A stretch of DNA of 29,587 nucleotides, from contig CAZCRT010000015.1 of NCBI GenBank assembly GCA_964501185.1, positions 1-29,587 on the forward strand, given 5' to 3'. This DNA is from BS150m-G50 sp964501185 [NCBI: uncultured Bacteroidia bacterium]. Lineage in GTDB: Bacteria > CAIWAD01 > BS150m-G50. The notes beneath the pieces are model-generated. The model ran no database searches and had not been told where the DNA came from. It worked only from the letters and a program-made list of their open reading frames with translations. Positions 25,132-29,587 of this stretch are shown piece by piece. Both the position numbers and the translations under genes were made by a program. Numbering within the stretch: the first letter of the stretch is position 1; every line of letters starts with the position of its first letter.

Positions 25132-25166
25132 CAAACATCTGTTTGATGTTTGGCGCAAACAGGTGT
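25132..25166. repeat. Palindromic cluster of CAAACA/TGTTTG
   Basis: Four copies of one 6-mer occur in 30 bp: CAAACA (25132-25137), TGTTTG (25140-25145), TGTTTG (25147-25152) and CAAACA (25156-25161). They can form two small hairpins. Alternatively ACATCTGTTTG (25135-25145) pairs with CAAACAGGTGT (25156-25166) in an 11-bp stem with one G-U pair. It lies just after the dead pump and about 90 bp before the outer-membrane gene start, so it could be the old operon terminator or an operator. Confidence 0.55.
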
Positions 25167-25258
25167 CTGGCTATTAAAGTGGAATATCATCTTCTTGAGC
25201 TGCTCATTACAATGGCAACTTAGCCCGGCCCGAAAGTATCTACCGGTTCTTGAGAATA

Positions 25259-25885
25259 ATGACCAGGCAATATATCACAAATACCTGTATGCTTCCCCTC
25301 CTGTTCGCTGGCTGGCTGACTCTCTCGCAATGTCTGTTGTCTCCAACAGATATGCAGGCGGCTGAATCCGTAACGACCTGGTCTGAAACTGGAGTGACAC
25401 TGTCTGGAATCACTCCGATCGACAGTCCGGAAGACTTTGAGGAGTACTGGTCGGGAGGTGCCGGGCTGACACTAATTCTGGACACCCCATTTCAGCCCGG
25501 CTATTTGAATGCCGGCATACTACTCATGTTTCACAACGCACAGGACGAGTTGATTCCTGATTTTCAGACCCGCTACTTCTTTCTGGGCTGGGGGGATTTT
25601 TTCCCACTTCCGGCAGGTCTCCAGGGATTAGCGGGTGTACACTGTGGTAACTGTAATTTCATCTTCGACGATACCGATATTAACCATGCTCTTAAATCTG
25701 AGAGCGAATTTGCAGTCGGAATTGATCTGGGTTGCAGGTATGATTTTGTCCACAACTGGTCGCTGGTGTGCAACTGGAAACAAACAACAGTTTTTACCAG
25801 ACGTCGGATACATATGTCACACCTGACAGCAGGAGTTGTATACCGGTTCGTCAATCCGGACTGGTTGAGGAGTTTCCTGAGATGA
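25259..25885 (+). CDS. Predicted outer-membrane beta-barrel protein, unknown function
   Basis: A signal peptide (hydrophobic MLPLLFAGWLTLSQCLL, about 11-27) is followed by alternating hydrophobic/polar strands, such as LTLILDTPF, LNAGILLMF, RYFFLGW, FAVGIDLGC and LTAGVVYRF, as in a small barrel of about eight strands. The protein has 208 residues and no family I recognise. The start is ATG 25259 with only a weak ribosome site. The stop overlaps the start of the TonB-dependent receptor as ATGA, so the two are translationally coupled and probably work together at the outer membrane. Confidence 0.68.
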   Translation: MTRQYITNTCMLPLLFAGWLTLSQCLLSPTDMQAAESVTTWSETGVTLSGITPIDSPEDFEEYWSGGAGLTLILDTPFQPGYLNAGILLMFHNAQDELIPDFQTRYFFLGWGDFFPLPAGLQGLAGVHCGNCNFIFDDTDINHALKSESEFAVGIDLGCRYDFVHNWSLVCNWKQTTVFTRRRIHMSHLTAGVVYRFVNPDWLRSFLR

Positions 25886-27870
25886 GATCTGCGGCCACAA
25901 CATCCATCGTATTGATAATGATTCTGCTGACAGCTGTTGCGCCGGCAATGCAATTGCAAACCGATGCCGACCGTGTTATCACCGCCGAGGAAATCAACCT
26001 CTCAGGATTGACCAGGGTGAGCGATATCCTCGGTCTGGCGCTTGAACTGGACGCCCTTACGGTGGATGGTTTTAACTGGCAGTTTGAACCAGCCGGGCAC
26101 TTTCCCGATTTTCGCTCTGAGTGGATTCTGTTGCTTGATGGTCAGCGCCTGGAATTGGGTAGATTTGGTTATCCGGCTTTAAACTCACTACCTGTAAACG
26201 CGGATCAGATTGAACGAATTGAGATATTTACCACTCCGATGATATTCCATGCCGGTATCGCTACACGGGGCATGATACACATTCATACAACTGACAGGCT
26301 CGATAGAAATGGTTTTACCGGGCTACTGCAATACAGTGCCGGTAATGAAACCGGTGACCCTGGACCTTATCGCTACACCGATTATAACAGCCGCAATGTT
26401 GACCACATCGGTGCAGATCGAGTCGCTCGGTCCGATTTCCAGTATGGGGGTAATTACACCCGCCTTTCACTGTTTGCCGCTAATCACTTTCCTACTGATG
26501 AAACTGCTTATCATAGAAACCGGGATATTTTTCGGGAAAACTTCGCGATGCAGGAAGTAGTAGGTGGGCTGCTGAAATCCTCGTTGGAAGGTGGTAACAA
26601 CCGACTTACGATACTGATAGGTCATTTTCAGTCTGAAGATCTCCTGTACTTCGAACCGGCAGCCGGGGAGGTACCTCTGAAGGAGAACTGGACTCACTGT
26701 GGTTTGAATGGACAGTATCCAGTAACATCAAAAAGCAATATCCTCTTCACAACAAGTTACACTCATCATGAATTGGGTGACTGGTATTCACCCTCTTTTC
26801 CCAGTTTTGACTGGCAGAGTGGTTACCTCAGGTCAAATGCCGCCCTGGTGCACCGCAATGACAATCTGGTGAAGCAGATTACAGTTGAGCTGACACACAG
26901 GCAAGCTTATGCAGAGGATTTCGGTAGTTACGGTTTGACACGGTTGACAATGTGTGGTAGTGCTAAGAAACAGTTCGGAACGACCGCATCTTCAGCGTTC
27001 GCAGTGGAGTTACAAACCGGTGAAAGTGGCAACGGTGGTACAATTCTGTTAGGAGCCAAATGGCAGCCGCAACTCAGGCAGAAACTGAGCCTGGTCCTGT
27101 CAGCCGCAGTTCAACCACAGACTGCATCGGCTGGCTTTCTGTTCTGGACAGAGCAAGGATACAACTTTCTTGATTCCAACAGCATCCCATGTAATGACAA
27201 CTATACATCTGAAGCTCGATCACATGCAGCGCTGGATGCCGGGTGGCGACTCGATAGGAAGAGCTTTCAGCTTCACCTGAACGGACGCTATCTGTTTATC
27301 GACAGGTTTCAGCTCTACAGACAGAACTATCAGTACAATGTTCTGGAGGATTCTTTCTCTTCACCTCTGGATATTCACCCTGACCAGAAGGGACAGTCAG
27401 TATCCGGGGGTGTGCGCTTCAGCTGGCACCCCGGTTCTTCTCTGCATCAAGCAGGGGAAGCGCAATCCAGGATAACGCAAACTCTGGAATGGCGTTGTCA
27501 ATACTTCCTGTCCGGCACCACGCTTTTTTCGGATCATTTCCGTCGGCACCCGGCACATAAAATTAGCATAACTACGCTTTACCGGCACCATGAACGTCTA
27601 TCCCTGACCTTGAGCATAGCCTACCGTTCACAGACATCCTGGCAAGACTATCAACAGGCAATCATCGATGCCGGAGAACTCTATTCCGCACCAGTTCCCG
27701 GTGCAACCACCTGGGATGTTGCTGTACACAAGCTTCTCTGGGGACCCAGGCTGAACTGTAGCCTGCTGGTACGCAATATTTTCAATGCTCCTGACCTTTA
27801 TCATCCTCTAGGTGCACATTTCGATTTGAGCTTCTTCCTGCGCCTGGTGCTAAAATTTGGATATATGTAA
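25882..27870 (+). CDS. TonB-dependent receptor-like outer-membrane protein
   Basis: This 662-residue protein has a signal peptide (SIVLIMILLTAVAPAMQ, about 8-24) and an N-terminal plug domain (about 27-135, including WILLLDGQRLELGRFG and IERIEIFTTPMIFHAGIATRG, the usual plug end). A long series of barrel strands fills the rest. There is no carboxypeptidase-like domain before the plug. The ATG at 25882 overlaps the previous stop (ATGA), with GAGGAG about 9 nt upstream. Many family members import metal chelates or vitamins; the position beside a metal-efflux remnant and a partner barrel gives no firm substrate. The C-terminal residue is Met after FGY rather than the usual Phe. Confidence 0.86.
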   Translation: MRSAATTSIVLIMILLTAVAPAMQLQTDADRVITAEEINLSGLTRVSDILGLALELDALTVDGFNWQFEPAGHFPDFRSEWILLLDGQRLELGRFGYPALNSLPVNADQIERIEIFTTPMIFHAGIATRGMIHIHTTDRLDRNGFTGLLQYSAGNETGDPGPYRYTDYNSRNVDHIGADRVARSDFQYGGNYTRLSLFAANHFPTDETAYHRNRDIFRENFAMQEVVGGLLKSSLEGGNNRLTILIGHFQSEDLLYFEPAAGEVPLKENWTHCGLNGQYPVTSKSNILFTTSYTHHELGDWYSPSFPSFDWQSGYLRSNAALVHRNDNLVKQITVELTHRQAYAEDFGSYGLTRLTMCGSAKKQFGTTASSAFAVELQTGESGNGGTILLGAKWQPQLRQKLSLVLSAAVQPQTASAGFLFWTEQGYNFLDSNSIPCNDNYTSEARSHAALDAGWRLDRKSFQLHLNGRYLFIDRFQLYRQNYQYNVLEDSFSSPLDIHPDQKGQSVSGGVRFSWHPGSSLHQAGEAQSRITQTLEWRCQYFLSGTTLFSDHFRRHPAHKISITTLYRHHERLSLTLSIAYRSQTSWQDYQQAIIDAGELYSAPVPGATTWDVAVHKLLWGPRLNCSLLVRNIFNAPDLYHPLGAHFDLSFFLRLVLKFGYM

Positions 27871-27950
27871 GTACTGATCGCAAGATCCGGCAGGAGGGCA
27901 CACCTGGACCTGTCCGCTACACCGGTGGAAAATGCAAAGAGGTTTATCGT

Positions 27951-27983
27951 GTGACTGTTCAATACCGGTATTCCCGGTATAAT
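27951..27983 (+). promoter_or_regulatory. Possible promoter and operator upstream of the DUF2235 gene
   Basis: A perfect TATAAT (27978-27983) lies 34 nt before the ATG at 28018 and overlaps the right arm of an inverted repeat, ATACCGG (27962-27968) / CCGGTAT (27974-27980). The best -35-like match, GTGACT at 27951, is 21 nt upstream, which is too far for a strong sigma-70 promoter. A regulator bound at the palindrome would block the -10 box. Confidence 0.4.
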
Positions 27984-28017
27984 GTCCGATTTATCGATGT
28001 CAAAACGGAGGAGCACT

Positions 28018-29055
28018 ATGAACAAGAGAATCGTAATCTGCGCAGATGGCACCTGGAACCGGCCGGAAGAGGATCTGAAGAAGGATTTTCCTACAAATGT
28101 ACTCCGCCTGGCGCGTGCCATCAAACCGGTTGGTACAGGGCAGACTCCGCAACAGGTCTTTTATGACTGGGGGGTCGGTTCCTACTATAGCTCTGTTAAA
28201 GGTGGCGCGACCGGCAAGGGATTGCATAAGAACATCATGGACGACTACCGGTACATTGTGCAGAATTACTCGCCCGGGGATGAGCTGTATCTGTTTGGCT
28301 TCAGCAGGGGATCGTATACGATACGATGCCTTTGCGGTATGATTAATAATTGCGGAATTATCAAGAGGCCTGATGCTGCCCTGATCCAGAAAGCATTCAA
28401 ACATTACAAAAAGAGCGGTGCCGCTTACGCTCCGGATGGCAGTAAATCAAAGGAGTTCAGAAATCAGCATTCACACAGGTCGCGGGAAATCAGATTTGTC
28501 GGTGTCTGGGATACTGTTGGCGCAATGGGGATACCGATATCATTCCTGGGCTTGTTTGACGACAAGGATGAATTCTATGATACCAAAATCGGCAGGAATG
28601 TGCGGATTGCCAGGCATGCATTAGCCATAGATGAACATCGAAGTGACTTTGAACCAACCATCTGGAATCCGAGGGAGAATATGGATCTGCAGCAGGTCTG
28701 GTTTACAGGTGCACACAGCAATATCGGGGGGAGTTACAAGCCCGACAAAGATGGTTCACTGTTATCGGATAATGCTCTGGCCTGGATGATCAAAGAGGCC
28801 AGAAGATCAGGGCTTTCAATTGAGACACATCTGGTGCAGAGCATCAACCAGAGTCCACTGGCAACAATGCACAATTCCAGACGGAGTTTTTACCGGGTCA
28901 GGAAGAAATACCATCGACCGATTGAACATGGCAAAGGAGCCGTACTGATACATGAGTCAGTGAAATTGCGCTGGGATCAGAATTCAAAATACCGACCAGA
29001 TAATCTGGTCGAGTATGTTGATAAACATGGCTGGCCTGACAGCTTTGTCCGGTAA
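28018..29055 (+). CDS. DUF2235 alpha/beta-hydrolase (T6SS Tle1 phospholipase-like)
   Basis: DUF2235 proteins are alpha/beta-hydrolases related to Tle1 phospholipase effectors. These 345 residues open with ADGTWN (9-14), the family hallmark, and carry the nucleophile elbow GFSRG (94-98, Ser96). GVWDTVG and TGAHSNIGGSY follow, supplying the likely catalytic Asp and His. The length is that of a stand-alone domain without the C-terminal membrane-binding module of Tle1. There is no signal peptide and no T6SS gene nearby, so a cytoplasmic lipase or esterase role is as likely as a toxin. The ATG at 28018 follows GGAGGAG. Confidence 0.92.
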   Translation: MNKRIVICADGTWNRPEEDLKKDFPTNVLRLARAIKPVGTGQTPQQVFYDWGVGSYYSSVKGGATGKGLHKNIMDDYRYIVQNYSPGDELYLFGFSRGSYTIRCLCGMINNCGIIKRPDAALIQKAFKHYKKSGAAYAPDGSKSKEFRNQHSHRSREIRFVGVWDTVGAMGIPISFLGLFDDKDEFYDTKIGRNVRIARHALAIDEHRSDFEPTIWNPRENMDLQQVWFTGAHSNIGGSYKPDKDGSLLSDNALAWMIKEARRSGLSIETHLVQSINQSPLATMHNSRRSFYRVRKKYHRPIEHGKGAVLIHESVKLRWDQNSKYRPDNLVEYVDKHGWPDSFVR

Positions 29056-29089
29056 TCATAGAGGTATTTGCTTCGTAGCTGAGGCAGCA

Positions 29090-29587
29090 CTAATGCAGGA
29101 TGGTTACCCGTTTCATCAGGCGGCTGTTATCGCTCTGGATAGAAATGAAGTAGATCCCGCTGGCCAGAGCATCAGTCTGAAACAGATAACGGTGTACCCC
29201 GGCACCCAGCGCTCCTCCTGCAAGCTCAGCAACAAGTTGGCCCTGCAGGTTGAAAACTTCGACCCGGGAGTATCCCGGTGTTGCCAGCCTGAAAACGATA
29301 TTGAGATCCGGATTGCAGGGATTGGGATAAGCTGAAAATTCAGAGATAGCAGACAGGGGGGCAGATATCCCGGGGCCTGCCGCCTGCGGGCTGTCCGGAC
29401 CGGTGTGGATCAGAAACGCATCGCCGCCCGGCCGGGATCCACCCGCGATCAGGTAACTTTGATCGGGAAGTATCGCCAGCGCCTGACCGCTGTCCATTCC
29501 GGCCAGGTCATACTGCAGCCGCCACAACTCCTCCCCCTCCCCATCAACACGCATCAGCACTGCATCCATCATCCCCGGCCCGGTCTG
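29090..29587 (-). CDS. C-terminal part of a secreted protein with type IX sorting domain (partial)
   Basis: The frame runs off the right edge of the window, so the start is missing. About 60 residues of propeller-like repeat (DAVLMRVDGEGEELWRLQY, GDAFLIHT) come first. An 80-residue C-terminal sorting domain follows (SAYPNPCNPDLNIVFRL, VEVFNLQGQLVAEL, SGIYFISIQSDNSRLMKRV). It ends 35 nt from the convergent DUF2235 stop, with no visible terminator between. With the protein at 16864-18000 it is the second type IX client in the window. The visible part fits a secreted propeller protein of unknown role. Confidence 0.85.
   Translation of the reverse strand, partial: QTGPGMMDAVLMRVDGEGEELWRLQYDLAGMDSGQALAILPDQSYLIAGGSRPGGDAFLIHTGPDSPQAAGPGISAPLSAISEFSAYPNPCNPDLNIVFRLATPGYSRVEVFNLQGQLVAELAGGALGAGVHRYLFQTDALASGIYFISIQSDNSRLMKRVTILH

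Noticed and set aside
1-29587. CRISPR arrays, tRNA or rRNA genes, insertion sequences
   Set aside because: No regularly spaced repeats, cloverleaf, conserved rRNA segments, transposase motifs or terminal inverted repeats with target duplications were seen on reading.

Overview
The window looks like a piece of chromosome from an uncultivated, anaerobic or facultatively anaerobic bacterium with an outer membrane, most likely from the FCB assemblage (Fibrobacterota-Chlorobiota-Bacteroidota and allied candidate phyla such as the Calditrichota, KSB1 or Marinimicrobia type). The grounds are two proteins (16864-18000 and 29090-29587) ending in Por/type IX secretion C-terminal sorting domains with the NYPNPFN / AYPNPCNP signature, a TonB-dependent receptor, and ferredoxin-based central metabolism. 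Phylum assignment is inference; no rRNA or tRNA gene is present.

The heart of the window is a minus-strand gene train from 16220 down to about 1907. In transcription order it holds korD, korA, korB and korC (2-oxoacid, probably 2-oxoglutarate, ferredoxin oxidoreductase); a possible 50-residue ORF; a double-length hdrA; mvhD; an hdrCB-type double CCG protein; a second hdrA fused to mvhD; hdrC; hdrB; two GNAT acetyltransferases; and a membrane-anchored protein-L-isoaspartate methyltransferase. Most junctions overlap by 1-20 nt or are only a few nt apart. Both hdrA genes are interrupted in frame by a single TGA at exactly the same motif position (DCSI-TGA-IL, where HdrA has DCSxC-IL). In each case the TGA is followed, after exactly 20 nt, by a perfect 7-bp stem with a GGUC loop. 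The two stems differ by a compensatory T-A to C-G base-pair change. I therefore annotate both as selenocysteine-containing HdrA proteins with SECIS elements, not as pseudogenes. Together the genes suggest a large flavin-based electron-bifurcating or confurcating Hdr assembly wired to a 2-oxoacid:ferredoxin oxidoreductase, with no hydrogenase gene nearby.

Flanks. At the left edge lie a truncated KAP-family P-loop NTPase (27-482) and a class II-like Fic protein (637-1728). Right of the kor genes is a 643-bp gene-free stretch with nested inverted repeats, then a secreted beta-propeller protein (16864-18000, + strand). Next comes a minus-strand block: a Cys-rich PAS protein, a small membrane protein, a cupin, a two-helix membrane protein, and a zf-TFIIB / LemA / M48 metalloprotease cassette. 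After that come a membrane-anchored methyltransferase and a UbiA-superfamily protein, which may act on a lipid or quinone.

From 24400 the + strand carries the wreck of a CzcBA-type RND metal-efflux operon (adaptor tail with a 1-nt deletion, pump reduced to its first 20 and last ~120 residues). A palindromic CAAACA/TGTTTG cluster follows, then a translationally coupled outer-membrane protein and TonB-dependent receptor pair, and a DUF2235 alpha/beta-hydrolase. The last gene is a partial, type IX-sorted protein on the minus strand that runs off the right edge. I see no CRISPR array, insertion sequence, tRNA or rRNA.
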